A DNA stretch of 64,000 bases, from assembly GCA_016776605.1 (NCBI GenBank), contig JADHTB010000002.1:62001-126000 (forward strand), read 5' to 3'. Made by a program: the position numbers and the translations under genes. Positions 52,950-62,186 of this stretch are shown piece after piece. Below the pieces are notes generated by a model, which saw only the letters and a program-made list of their open reading frames with translations, was not told the DNA's origin and searched no databases. Origin of the DNA: Alphaproteobacteria bacterium. Its GTDB lineage: Bacteria; Pseudomonadota; Alphaproteobacteria; GCA-2731375. The stretch's first letter is position 1, and each line of letters opens with the position of its first letter.

Positions 52950-54128
52950 ATGATTGATTTTTCTTTACCGGAAGATCTGGTGGCCCTGCGCGATGGGGTA
53001 ACGCGGTTTATCCGCGATGAAGTAATGCCGTATGAAAATGATCCCCGGCAGGAATTTCATGGTCCGACCGACGATTTGCGCCGGGAATTGGTGGCCAAGG
53101 CGAAAAAGGCCGGACTGCTATCGCCGCATGGACCGGTGGAATGGGGTGGCCTGGGCTTGAACCATGTGGGCATGGCCGTGGTGTTCGAGGCGGCAGGTTA
53201 TTCCACCCTTGGCCCCCTGGCCCTGAACATTCAGGCGCCCGACGAAGGCAACACCAATCTGCTGCACAACGTGGCCAGCCAGGAACAAAAAGAACGCTGG
53301 CTGGCTCCTTTGGTGGCGGGCGAGGTGCGCTCGGTCTTTGCCATGACGGAGCCTGACGGCGGTGCCGGCTCCGACCCCTCGTTGTTGCGGACCGCGGCGC
53401 GCCAGGTGGGTGATGATTACATCGTCAATGGCCGCAAGTGGATGATCACCGGCATGCACGGCGCCTCGTTTCAAATCCTCATGGCGCGTACCTTTGACGA
53501 ACAGGGTAACGATCTGGGCGCCACCATGTTCATGCTGGACAATGACACGCCGGGTATAGAAATCGTCCGGGTACTGGATACCATCGACAGCAATTCACCC
53601 GGCGGCCATGCCGAGGTTTCCTATACGGATGTCCGTGTGCCAGCCAGCCAGATCCTGGGTGAGGCGGGCAAGGGCTTCCGTTATGCCCAGGTGCGCCTGA
53701 CACCGGCCCGCATGACCCATTGCATGCGTTGGCTGGGCGCGGCGGTGCGCTGTCACGATATCGCCACCGACTATGCCAAAACGCGCCAGGCCTTTGGCAA
53801 GCCCCTCGGGGAACACGAAGGTGTCGGTTTCATGCTGGCGGAGAACCAAAGTGATCTGCACTTTTGCCGCCTGGCCATCTGGCAGGCCTGCTGGCTGTTG
53901 GATCAGGGGGAACAGGCGCGGGACGAAACCTCCATGTGCAAGGTGCGTTGTTCCGAGGCCTTCTCGGCGGTGGTGGATCGCTCGCTGCAAATTCTGGGCG
54001 GCAAGGGTATTACCGGCGATACGGTGGTCGAACGTATCTACCGCGACATCCGCGCCTTCCGCATTTACGACGGTCCCTCGGAAGTGCACCGCTGGGCCCT
54101 GGCTCGGAACATCATGAAACGGAATTAG
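52950..54128 (+). CDS. Acyl-CoA dehydrogenase family protein
   Basis: 392 residues from ATG 52950, which has AGGGG nine bases upstream; ATG 52941 lies too close to that site. FAD contact AMTEPDGGAGSD, substrate region NGRKWMITGMHGASF, and the C-terminal ILGGKGITGDTVVERIYRDIRAFRIYDGPSEVHR. The MCAD glutamate position is Asp in YDG, as in the ACAD10/11-like genes at 34187 and 46766. It is more distant from those two. Confidence 0.92.
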   Translation: MIDFSLPEDLVALRDGVTRFIRDEVMPYENDPRQEFHGPTDDLRRELVAKAKKAGLLSPHGPVEWGGLGLNHVGMAVVFEAAGYSTLGPLALNIQAPDEGNTNLLHNVASQEQKERWLAPLVAGEVRSVFAMTEPDGGAGSDPSLLRTAARQVGDDYIVNGRKWMITGMHGASFQILMARTFDEQGNDLGATMFMLDNDTPGIEIVRVLDTIDSNSPGGHAEVSYTDVRVPASQILGEAGKGFRYAQVRLTPARMTHCMRWLGAAVRCHDIATDYAKTRQAFGKPLGEHEGVGFMLAENQSDLHFCRLAIWQACWLLDQGEQARDETSMCKVRCSEAFSAVVDRSLQILGGKGITGDTVVERIYRDIRAFRIYDGPSEVHRWALARNIMKRN

Positions 54129-54185
54129 ATTATGCTTGAAGGAAGCATATTCCAAGGCTGGGGAAAATTGGCTACTGTCTGAGGG

Positions 54186-54725
54186 ATGTCTGCAAGCGCC
54201 CTTATCATCATCGACATGCAGGTTGGTTCTTTCACCGCCGCCACGCCGCGCCATGACGCCGATGGCCTGGTTGCGCGGTTGAATGCCTTGGCCGGGCGGG
54301 TGCGGGAAAACTCCGGGATCGTGATCTTTGTGCGCCATGATGGCCCAGCGGGGGACCCCCATTACCCCGGTCTGCCGGGTTGGCATATCCTGCCGGCGTT
54401 GGAGATCCTGCCCGCTGATACGATCATGGCAAAAACCGCCTGCGATTCTTTTCTGGGAACCGAGCTGGAAGACATCCTCACCGCCCGCGAAATTGACGAG
54501 TTGATCATTACCGGTTGCGCCACGGACTATTGCGTCGACACCACGGTGCGCAGCGCCCTGGCCAGGGGCTATGGGACCATCGCGCCCAGCGATGGCCATA
54601 CCACCGCCGACCGGCCGCATCTGAATGCGGCACAGATCATTGCCCATCACAACGCCATCTGGGCCGATTTTATCGCGCCAGGTGGCAGCGCACGGGTTTG
54701 TCCCTGCGCGGATGTGGCGCGATAG
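54186..54725 (+). CDS. Isochorismatase-like cysteine hydrolase
   Basis: 179 residues. The Asp-Lys-Cys triad is seen as IIIDMQ (Asp10), IMAKTACDSF (Lys) and TGCATDYCVDTTVRSA (Cys near residue 118), with the cis-peptide glycine-cysteine-alanine. Family members hydrolyse amides such as nicotinamide, ureidoacrylate or N-carbamoyl compounds. The substrate is unknown. Upstream of the acyl-CoA synthetase gene. Confidence 0.9.
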   Translation: MSASALIIIDMQVGSFTAATPRHDADGLVARLNALAGRVRENSGIVIFVRHDGPAGDPHYPGLPGWHILPALEILPADTIMAKTACDSFLGTELEDILTAREIDELIITGCATDYCVDTTVRSALARGYGTIAPSDGHTTADRPHLNAAQIIAHHNAIWADFIAPGGSARVCPCADVAR

Positions 54726-54771
54726 CGGTGATCGTCATGTACATAGCGAGTATTGGGGGGAGTGTCGGGTG

Positions 54772-56397
54772 ATGGAGTGGTACAAGAAACGGCGGTTTGG
54801 CGATCTGGCGGACGACATTGCCGCGCGTCTCGGGGATCGCGAAGGGTTGGTCTTTCAGGATGCGCGCTATACCTTTGCCCAGGTGGCGAAGGAGATCGAC
54901 CGCGCCGCCAAGGGCCTGATGGCCCAAGGCATCGGGCCGGGCGATCATGTAGCCCTGTGGCTGAACAACAGCGCCGACTGGATCTTCATCAGTTTTGCCC
55001 TGGCTAAAATCGGCGCGGTGCAGGTGCCCATCAACACGCGCTTTCGCACCGCCGATCTGGAATATGTGGTGCGCCAGTCCGACAGCACCATCTTGATCAC
55101 CCACGACCAATCCGGCCCTATCGATTACCTTGATATGGTGCGCCAGGTCATCGCCTTGCCCCAGCCCGGCAATGAAATTAGCGATGCAAATTTCCCCGAG
55201 ATGCGTCAGGTGATTATCCTGGGCCGGGACGATTATCCAGGCACGCTATCCTGGACCGAGGCGAAACGTGGCGGCGAGGCCGTCAGCGACGGCGATTTGG
55301 CGAAACGTGCGGCAGCGGTCAGCCCGGATGATCCGGTCTTCATCATGTACACCTCCGGCACCACCGGTTTTCCCAAGGGCGCGGTGCATAGCCACTGCCT
55401 GATCCGCAACCTCGAGGAACGCGGCTATCGCATGGCCTTCACGGTGAATGATGTGATCTTGAACTATCTGCCCCTGTTCCATGCTTTTGGCTTTTCCGAA
55501 GGCGCATTGATGTCTCTGGTGACCGGGGCCAAGCAGATCATCACGGAAACTTTCGATCCCGATGAATGTCTTGATCTGATCGTCCAGGAAGGCGTCAGTG
55601 TGATGCATGGTTTCGAGGCCCATATGAAAGGCCTGACGGAGGCGCAGGAAGCCAGACCGCGGGACCTTTCCACGCTGCGCACGGGGATCTTCGCCGCCGG
55701 CATGCACAGCGCAACACCGGTGACCCGCCGGGCGGCAAAGGTGCTGGCGCCGCTTTGCAATCTGTCCGGCTTTGGCATGACGGAGACATGGCTGGGCGTC
55801 ACCCTTTGTGCCCTGGACGATGATGAGACCCGCCGTTGTGAGAGCTCGGGCTATCCCGGCCTGGGTTATGAGACCCGCGTGGTCGATACCGAGACCGGTG
55901 TGGATCAACCGCCCGGCGTGCCGGGGGAGCTATTGGTGCGCGGCTTTAGCCTGATGCGGGGCTATTACAAGAAGCCGGAAGAAACGGCGGCGGCGATAGA
56001 CGCGGACGGCTGGTTCCATACCGGCGATACGGCGGAATGGCTGGAAGACGGCTACCTGCGTTTTTTGGGCCGCTACAAGGATATGCTCAAGGTCGGCGGC
56101 GAGAACGTCGACCCGATGGAAACCGAGGGTCTGCTGCTGGCGCATCCGGCGGTGTTTCAGATTGCCATCGTCGGCTTTCCCGACGAAAAATTGTCGGAGG
56201 TGCCCGTGGCCTTTCTACAACGCACGCCCGGCTCTGAAATCACGGCCGAGGCGGTGATTGATCATTGCCGGGGCAAGGTGGCCAGCTTCAAGATCCCCCG
56301 CCACGTGGTCTTCGTCGACGGCTTCCCCATGACCGCGTCGGGCAAGATCCGCAAGGTCGATCTGCGTGCCGAGGCGGTGCGCCTGTTGACGAACTAG
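54772..56397 (+). CDS. Acyl-CoA synthetase (AMP-forming)
   Basis: 541 residues from ATG 54772, preceded by GGGGGAG; a longer frame reads into the hydrolase gene. ATP/AMP motifs: MYTSGTTGFPKGAVHSH (about residue 191), GFGMTETWLG and WFHTGDTAEWLEDGYLRFLGRYKDMLKVGGENVDP split across the hinge. The C-terminal catalytic lysine is in TASGKIRKVDL. It activates a carboxylic acid to its CoA ester for the dehydrogenases in this region. Chain length and substrate are unknown. Confidence 0.92.
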   Translation: MEWYKKRRFGDLADDIAARLGDREGLVFQDARYTFAQVAKEIDRAAKGLMAQGIGPGDHVALWLNNSADWIFISFALAKIGAVQVPINTRFRTADLEYVVRQSDSTILITHDQSGPIDYLDMVRQVIALPQPGNEISDANFPEMRQVIILGRDDYPGTLSWTEAKRGGEAVSDGDLAKRAAAVSPDDPVFIMYTSGTTGFPKGAVHSHCLIRNLEERGYRMAFTVNDVILNYLPLFHAFGFSEGALMSLVTGAKQIITETFDPDECLDLIVQEGVSVMHGFEAHMKGLTEAQEARPRDLSTLRTGIFAAGMHSATPVTRRAAKVLAPLCNLSGFGMTETWLGVTLCALDDDETRRCESSGYPGLGYETRVVDTETGVDQPPGVPGELLVRGFSLMRGYYKKPEETAAAIDADGWFHTGDTAEWLEDGYLRFLGRYKDMLKVGGENVDPMETEGLLLAHPAVFQIAIVGFPDEKLSEVPVAFLQRTPGSEITAEAVIDHCRGKVASFKIPRHVVFVDGFPMTASGKIRKVDLRAEAVRLLTN

Positions 56398-56484
56398 GCT
56401 TTAGACTGGGATAATTTCGACGGATAAGATCGCCGGCCCGGTCCGGCATGACCTGATGGATAGATTTTTGGGGGAAATTATGTA

Positions 56485-57588
56485 ATGGCGAAGACACCCA
56501 TATCGGCGGATTCACATATTACCGAGCCGCGGAATTGCTATATCGATTATATCGATCCCAGCTTTCGTGATCGCGCGCCGCACGTGGCCCATAGCGAAAA
56601 ATATGGCGATGTCTATGTCATCGACGGCATGGAAAAAACCATTCCCATCGGCCTGGTTGCCGCCGCCGGCCGGGACCCAAAGGATTTACGTTGGAGCGGC
56701 GGCAAATACGATGAGATGCACCGCAGCGGCTGGGACCCGGCCTACCGGTTGGCGGATCAGGACCGCGACGGCGTTGGCGCGGAATTGATCTATCCCTCCG
56801 TCGGCATGGTGCTGTGCAATCACCCCGACTTTGATTACAAGCGCGCCTGTTTCGCCGCCTATAACCGCTGGCTGCAGGGCTATTGCGCCACCGCCCCTGA
56901 TCGCCTGTACGGCATGGCTCAGATCACCATGGCCTCGGTCGAAGAAGGCATCGAGGAGTTACGCACCATCAAGGAGATGGGCTTCAAAGGCGTGATGATG
57001 CCCGGCAATCCCAAGCATCAGGACTATGACCATGTGGATTATGATCCATTTTATGAAGCGGCCGTGGATCTGAAAATTCCCCTGTCATTTCATATTCTGA
57101 CCTCCAGCTCGGATGACATTGGCGCCCTCCGCGGGCCACGGATCAATGGTTTTTGCAGCATCATTCGGGGCTGTCAGGATATCATCGGCATGTTTATCTT
57201 TGGCGGTGTCTTCCAACGGCATCCGGAACTGAAACTGGTCTGTGTCGAAGCCGATGCCGGTTGGGCACCCCATTACATGTACCGCATGGATCACGCCTAC
57301 AAACGGCACCGTTATTGGATGAAATGCGCCGAACTGGCGCGGCTTCCCAGCGAGTATTTCATGGAAAATGTTTACATGACCTTCCAGGATGACTGGACGG
57401 CTTTTCAATTCCGCGATGCCTGCAACATCCGCCGCCTGATGTGGGCCAACGATTTCCCCCATTCCGACGCCACCTGGCCGTGGAGCCAGGAAATGCTGGC
57501 CGAGCACACGGCGGATATGACGCAGCAGGAACGTGATTGGGTTCTGCATGACAACGTGGCGGAGCTGTATGGCCTGACGGCCGTTTAA
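56485..57588 (+). CDS. Amidohydrolase family 2 metal-dependent hydrolase
   Basis: 367 residues of the ACMSD/LigW-type TIM-barrel family. The metal-binding start ISADSHITEP replaces the usual D-x-H; later ligands are in IPLSFHILTSS and WANDFPHSDATWP. These enzymes often decarboxylate or hydrolyse aromatic-derived acids using zinc. It starts 87 bp after the ligase and is followed 44 bp later by another amidohydrolase gene, suggesting one catabolic unit. Confidence 0.88.
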   Translation: MAKTPISADSHITEPRNCYIDYIDPSFRDRAPHVAHSEKYGDVYVIDGMEKTIPIGLVAAAGRDPKDLRWSGGKYDEMHRSGWDPAYRLADQDRDGVGAELIYPSVGMVLCNHPDFDYKRACFAAYNRWLQGYCATAPDRLYGMAQITMASVEEGIEELRTIKEMGFKGVMMPGNPKHQDYDHVDYDPFYEAAVDLKIPLSFHILTSSSDDIGALRGPRINGFCSIIRGCQDIIGMFIFGGVFQRHPELKLVCVEADAGWAPHYMYRMDHAYKRHRYWMKCAELARLPSEYFMENVYMTFQDDWTAFQFRDACNIRRLMWANDFPHSDATWPWSQEMLAEHTADMTQQERDWVLHDNVAELYGLTAV

Positions 57589-57632
57589 AGGCAAAAGGGA
57601 TTGAGCCAGGAAACTGGCGGGGAAGGGGACGC

Positions 57633-59318
57633 ATGTACGATCTGAAAATCACCAATGGCAGTCTTATCGACGGGACCGGCGCGCCGGCCGTGCTGGGCGA
57701 CCTGGGCATCAAGGACGGCAAGGTGGTGGCCATGGGCGAGGCTCCGGATACCGCGACCAGAGAGATTAATGCGGATGGCCAGGTGGTCTGTCCCGGGTTT
57801 GTCGATATCCATACCCATTATGATGCCCAGGTGCTGTGGGACCGCAACCTGACCATTTCGCCCTGGCATGGCGTAACCACGGCGGTAATTGGCAATTGTG
57901 GCTTTGGCGTTGCACCGACCAGGGCGGCGCATCGGGAAATGATCGTGCGTACCTTGGAAAAAGTGGAGGGTATGAGCGCCGATGCCCTGAATGCCGGTTT
58001 GGGCAAGGACTGGCCGTTTGAAACTTTCCCCGAATATCTCGATACCATCGAAGCCGTCGGGCCATCCATCAACGTCGGCGTCTTACTGGGACATACGCCG
58101 TTGCGGCTGTATGCCATGGGCGAGGCGGCGACGGAGCGGGCCGCGACACAGGACGAATTGGCTGATATGTGCGGTCTGTTGGCCAACGGCATGAAGGCGG
58201 GCGCCCTGGGCTTCGCGACCTCAAAGGCGTCCACTCATGTGGGATATGAAGGCCGGCCCGTGCCCAGCCGGGCGGCTGGGATGGAGGAAATTCACGCCCT
58301 GTGTGATGTGTTGGGGCGGCTGGATCAGGGCATCATTCAGGCCACGGTCGGGCGCGAATTGTTTCTCGACGAGTTCGAACAGATTGCCGAACGCACCGGG
58401 CGGCCGATTACCTGGACCGCCCTTTTGGCCGGTTTGTCGTTGGGCAAGGGCGGGCACGAGGAACAGCTCGAGATTTCCGAGCGCCTGGCGGCCAAAGGTT
58501 TGAAAATCAGCCCGCAAGTGACGCCGCGGCCGTTGAATTTCGAATACCAGTTCAGCGCACCGTTTGTTTTCGAGCCGATTTCATTGTTCAAACCGGTATC
58601 GATGGCGGATTTTGATGGCAAATGCCGTATTTATAAGGATCCGGAGTTCCGTGCGGCATTCAAGGCGCGCATGAAAACAATTCGCCCCTCGTTTCAAAGC
58701 TCGTTTGCCATGACGGTGATTTCCCAATGCGACCAGGAGCCCGCCCTGGCGGAGCGTCTGCTGTGCGATGTTGCCGCTGAACGCAACATGGACCCCGTCG
58801 ATCTGGCCCTGGATCTGGCTTTGGCCAGCAATCTGGAAGCGCGCTTTCGGATGCCCGTGGCGAACCATAACGAGGACGAGGTGGAGCCGTTGTTGAAGAG
58901 CGATTGCACGGTGCTGGGATTATCGGATGCCGGCGCCCATGCCAGCCAGTTGTGCGACGCCTGTCAGCCCACCTTTTTCCTGGGCCGCTGGGTGCGGGAG
59001 AAAAAGGTATTCAGCCTGGAGGAAGCGATCCGTATGTTGACCTCGCGCACGGCGGAAGTCATGGGGATCACGGACCGGGGGCAACTGGGCCTGGGACGCC
59101 CGGCGGATGTGGTAATCTTCGATCCGGCCACGGTAGGCGACCAGCCCTTGCAGCGGGTATACGATCTGCCCGCCGGCGCGGACCGCTTGATCAGTGAGGC
59201 GACCGGCATTGCCAACGTGATCGTCAACGGGGTGGTCATCCGGGAACAGAACGCCGATCTGATTGCCAATGACGCACCATTGCCGGGCCGGCTTTTACGC
59301 AATGGGGCGGCGGTTTAG
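57633..59318 (+). CDS. N-acyl-D-amino-acid deacylase family amidohydrolase
   Basis: 561 residues. The N-terminal beta-sandwich (DLKITNGSLIDGTGAPA) is followed by metal ligands DIHTHYDAQVLWD, the mid-domain VIGNCGFGVAPTR, and GLSDAGAHASQLCDA with the catalytic aspartate. The length and the HYDAQ motif match D-aminoacylase/N-acyl-D-amino acid deacylases. Some members hydrolyse other amides or dihydropyrimidine-like rings. Last gene of the + strand catabolic run; a palindromic repeat array follows. Confidence 0.9.
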   Translation: MYDLKITNGSLIDGTGAPAVLGDLGIKDGKVVAMGEAPDTATREINADGQVVCPGFVDIHTHYDAQVLWDRNLTISPWHGVTTAVIGNCGFGVAPTRAAHREMIVRTLEKVEGMSADALNAGLGKDWPFETFPEYLDTIEAVGPSINVGVLLGHTPLRLYAMGEAATERAATQDELADMCGLLANGMKAGALGFATSKASTHVGYEGRPVPSRAAGMEEIHALCDVLGRLDQGIIQATVGRELFLDEFEQIAERTGRPITWTALLAGLSLGKGGHEEQLEISERLAAKGLKISPQVTPRPLNFEYQFSAPFVFEPISLFKPVSMADFDGKCRIYKDPEFRAAFKARMKTIRPSFQSSFAMTVISQCDQEPALAERLLCDVAAERNMDPVDLALDLALASNLEARFRMPVANHNEDEVEPLLKSDCTVLGLSDAGAHASQLCDACQPTFFLGRWVREKKVFSLEEAIRMLTSRTAEVMGITDRGQLGLGRPADVVIFDPATVGDQPLQRVYDLPAGADRLISEATGIANVIVNGVVIREQNADLIANDAPLPGRLLRNGAAV

Positions 59319-59324
59319 GACGTT

Positions 59325-59484
59325 CTATTGAACCAATCACTTAAGTCGCGAAGCCGACGCCAATCAATTGAAAATTGCTCGTGAGCGCATTCGAAGAAAA
59401 TGCGCTCAGACTCTTAAAGATAGAGCAATTGAACCAATCACTTAAAGTCGCGAAAGCGACTCTAATTAATTGAAAATTGCTCTA
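59325..59484. repeat. Tandem palindromic repeats of the TAGAGCA family, copies B1 and B2
   Basis: Two direct copies of an about 54-bp unit (59327-59380 and 59429-59482) share ATTGAACCAATCACTTAA and end in AATTGAAAATTGCTC. B2 is intact: outer arms TAGAGCAATT (59421-59430) and AATTGCTCTA (59475-59484), inner hairpin AGTCGC-GAAA-GCGACT (59446-59461). B1 has a decayed inner stem. Between them lies a 10-bp stem TGAGCGCATT/AATGCGCTCA (59382-59408). Confidence 0.75.
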
Positions 59485-60699
59485 CCCCGCGGCCAACCAG
59501 CCCAGAATCCAGTCGGGGATGAAGCCGGCCAGGGATGAACCGTGCAGGCCGTCGTAGATCACCCGTTTCAGACCACGTTCCCGCTCGGTATCGATGCTGA
59601 TCGTTACCGTCATGCCGGCTCGTAGGGACCTGCGTCCCTCCACATCCGTGATGAGCAATCTAAGCGGGATGCGTTGTACCACCTTGACCCAGTTGCCGGA
59701 TGCATTCTGCGGCGGCAACAGGGCGAATTCGGCCCCCGTGGCCGGCGAGATACTTTCAACAAGTGCGTTATAGTGTTGATCGGGATAGGCATCGGCGACC
59801 ACTGTCGCCTTCTGTCCCAACACCACATGGGTCAGCTGGGTTTCCTTTAGATTGGCTTCGATCCAGAGGGCGCCGCTTTCCACCATGGCGAATACCGGCG
59901 TGCCGGCACGGACATATTCCCCCAGGCGCAATTTGACGTTCGAGGCGATGCCGTCCGCCGGCGCCCTGATAACAGTTCGTTCCAAATCCAACTGGGCCAC
60001 GCCGTAGTCGGCCAATAGCTTGTGATACTCCGGATCCTGTTCCGCCGTTCTTTTTGGATCGCCGCCTAATTCCGCCAGCAACGTTCGATTGTTTTCCTGC
60101 CGGGTCTTTAGTTGCCGCCGAGCCATTTCAAGTTCATGCCCGGCCTCGTCCTGTTTGGCCGTGGTGCCGACGCCGCGCTTGGTCAACTCCACCGCGCGAT
60201 TATATTCCTGGTCCATATAGCGGAGGGCTTCGCGGCTCTCTTCCACGGCCTGCAGACCGGCGCGGTAGGCCATGCGCTTGGCCTCGATTTCCAGGCGGAT
60301 GGTATCGAATTGCGCCAACTTCGCATCAACTTCCAACTGAAACGAATGGGGGTCGATGCGAAACAGGACCTCGCCCTTCTTGATGGCCTGATTGTCACGG
60401 GCATTGATCTCCACCACACGGCCCGAAACATCGGCGCTAACCGCCAGTACATGGGATTTCACATAGGCATTTTCGGTGTTGACGTAGCGCAGGCTTTCCG
60501 CCCACAGGCTGGCGCCATAAAGCACTCCGGAAATTGGGATGACCAGCATCAGGACAAACCGCGTCAGGCCATGTACCCAGCGCCTTTGCCGGCGCGGCGC
60601 GGAACTTGGCAGATCGGAAATCGTGGCCGCCGCAGGTTCGCCCGGGGTCCCCGGGGTCCCCGGGGCCACTGTCTCGTCGTTTTCCGCAGGTTCAGCCAT
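59482..60699 (-). CDS. HlyD/EmrA family membrane fusion protein
   Basis: 405 residues from ATG 60699 (AAGGA eight bases upstream; ATG 60708 is possible). A Pro/Ala-rich cytoplasmic N-terminus precedes one membrane helix (FVLMLVIPISGVLYGASLWA). Then come the biotinyl-lipoyl segment (HVLAVSADVSGRVVEINARDNQAIKKGEVLFRIDPHSF in two parts), a long alpha-hairpin and a beta barrel. It is the periplasmic adaptor of an EmrAB-type drug efflux pump. The EmrB transporter is missing; the gene is followed at once by the repeat array. Overlaps marR by 8 bases. Confidence 0.9.
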   Translation of the reverse strand: MAEPAENDETVAPGTPGTPGEPAAATISDLPSSAPRRQRRWVHGLTRFVLMLVIPISGVLYGASLWAESLRYVNTENAYVKSHVLAVSADVSGRVVEINARDNQAIKKGEVLFRIDPHSFQLEVDAKLAQFDTIRLEIEAKRMAYRAGLQAVEESREALRYMDQEYNRAVELTKRGVGTTAKQDEAGHELEMARRQLKTRQENNRTLLAELGGDPKRTAEQDPEYHKLLADYGVAQLDLERTVIRAPADGIASNVKLRLGEYVRAGTPVFAMVESGALWIEANLKETQLTHVVLGQKATVVADAYPDQHYNALVESISPATGAEFALLPPQNASGNWVKVVQRIPLRLLITDVEGRRSLRAGMTVTISIDTERERGLKRVIYDGLHGSSLAGFIPDWILGWLAAG

Positions 60700-61210
60700 C
60701 TTGAGCATCCTTCGTGTTCGCGTTGCTATTCTCCACCATGGTGGAGAGATTATTTTTGATCTTGATCAATGTGGAAATAAACCTTTCCTGCTCGTCCTCG
60801 GATAAATTCGCCAGAGCTTCCGTGCGTAAGTTTGCGGCCAGGGAGCGCATGGTCTGCATCAGAGGGTCAACCGCGCCCGCCAAAAAAACCAGTTTAACCC
60901 GGCGGTCCGCTTCAACGGTCCGCCGTTCGATCCAGCCCTTTGCCTCCAGGCGATCGAGCAGACGGCCCAAGGTCGCGCGTTCGATTTCGAGGATATCCGA
61001 TAGTTTGGTCTGTGACAGACCTTCGTTGAAGTAAAGATGGGTAAGCACCCACCATTGTGATCTGGTCAGACCCAGGTCGCGCATACGGCGGTCATAATTG
61101 GTGCGCAACTGGCGGGCGGTATCATTCAACAGGAAACCGAAATTGTGGTCGGTGGTTTCTGGGTGATTGATTTCCCTATGGTTGTGCTCGTTATGTTTGT
61201 GTTCGTTCAT
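60692..61210 (-). CDS. MarR family transcriptional regulator with His-rich N-terminus
   Basis: 172 residues from ATG 61210. The winged helix-turn-helix core is present: LTRSQWWVLTHLYFNEGLSQ, DILEIERATLGRLLDRLEAKGWIERRT and DRRVKLVFL. The first 22 residues hold six histidines (MNEHKHNEHNHREINHPETT, then DH), a possible metal-binding tail not usual for MarR. It probably represses its own operon with the EmrA-like gene in response to a small molecule. An upstream GTG (61288) would lengthen it. Confidence 0.9.
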   Translation of the reverse strand: MNEHKHNEHNHREINHPETTDHNFGFLLNDTARQLRTNYDRRMRDLGLTRSQWWVLTHLYFNEGLSQTKLSDILEIERATLGRLLDRLEAKGWIERRTVEADRRVKLVFLAGAVDPLMQTMRSLAANLRTEALANLSEDEQERFISTLIKIKNNLSTMVENSNANTKDAQDG

Positions 61211-61265
61211 TTTGGCTTTGGTTATAGTGGTCTGGTACCTATGCCTGACGATTATGTCTAATTGG

Positions 61266-61280
61266 TTGTCTAGCATACAA
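61266..61280. promoter_or_regulatory. Candidate MarR operator
   Basis: TTGT-N7-ACAA, a short inverted repeat 56-70 bp upstream of the marR start, in the AT-rich divergent region shared with the SDR gene. Weak evidence. Confidence 0.3.
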
Positions 61281-61349
61281 TAAGCCACATTAATGGAACC
61301 TTGCCAACAACTGTATTAGCCCCAAAAAATAAATCTAAGGAAAACCGGA

Positions 61350-62099
61350 ATGCCTTTAAAAAATGCCATCGATTTAAGCGGCCGCCGTATACTTTTAACC
61401 GGTGCCGCGGGCGGTATAGGTGCGGCCACGGCCCGTGCCTGTGCCGCCCTGGGCGCCGAGAAACTGGTACTGGCTGATTACGGGCCCATGGATGATCTGT
61501 GCGACGAGCTGCGTGCTCAAGGCGTCGATGTCAGCCCCCATCAGTGCGATGTCAGTCAGCGCCAGGACAATGCGGATCTGGTTGCGGCGGCAGGCGATAT
61601 CGATGCCGCCGTGGCTTGTGCCGGCATCTGCCCGCTGGAGGAGGATTGGCTGGATGATCCGGAATGGGATCAGGTCTTTCATCGGGTGATGGACGTCAAC
61701 CTGTTGGGGCCGATCCATCTGGTGCGCGAGTTGCTGCCCCGCATGGCGGCGCGGGGCGGTGGGCAGATTGTCTTGATCGGCTCCATCGGTGGGCGCATGG
61801 GGGGGACTTCGCCCATCGTGCAGCCCCATTACATCGCCTCCAAGGGGGGCGTGCACGCCTTGATCTGGTGGCTGGCCCAACGTGCCGCGCCCCAGGGCGT
61901 ACTGGTCAACGGTATCGCGCCAGGGCCCATCGCCACGGCCATGACCTCTACCACGCCCTATGCCAAGGACCGCTATCCACTGGGCCGGATCGGCGAGCCG
62001 GAAGAAATCGCCTGGCCTGCCGCGTTTTTGTGCTCTCCCGCCGCCTCATATTTTTCCGGCTCCATCCTCGACGTCAACGGTGGTTTGTTTGTAGGTTAG
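61350..62099 (+). CDS. Short-chain dehydrogenase/reductase
   Basis: 249 residues. Cofactor motif LTGAAGGIGAATA, catalytic serine in LIGSIGGRMGG, and YxxxK as YIASKGG. The acidic residue after strand 2 (LADYG) suggests NAD(H). NxAG reads VACAG rather than NNAG. The C-terminus is DVNGGLFVG. Divergent from marR, so it may share its regulation. The substrate is unknown. Confidence 0.9.
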   Translation: MPLKNAIDLSGRRILLTGAAGGIGAATARACAALGAEKLVLADYGPMDDLCDELRAQGVDVSPHQCDVSQRQDNADLVAAAGDIDAAVACAGICPLEEDWLDDPEWDQVFHRVMDVNLLGPIHLVRELLPRMAARGGGQIVLIGSIGGRMGGTSPIVQPHYIASKGGVHALIWWLAQRAAPQGVLVNGIAPGPIATAMTSTTPYAKDRYPLGRIGEPEEIAWPAAFLCSPAASYFSGSILDVNGGLFVG

Positions 62100-62186
62100 G
62101 CTGTTTTCGGGGGTCACCGGGTCTCCGAGTCTCGGGGTCTGTGGGCCAATCTCGAAAACTGTCCGGCATAACGATGGGTTCCGAGC

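Noticed and set aside
59325-59484. CRISPR array
   Set aside because: Only two diverged units, no uniform spacers, and the units are themselves palindromic.
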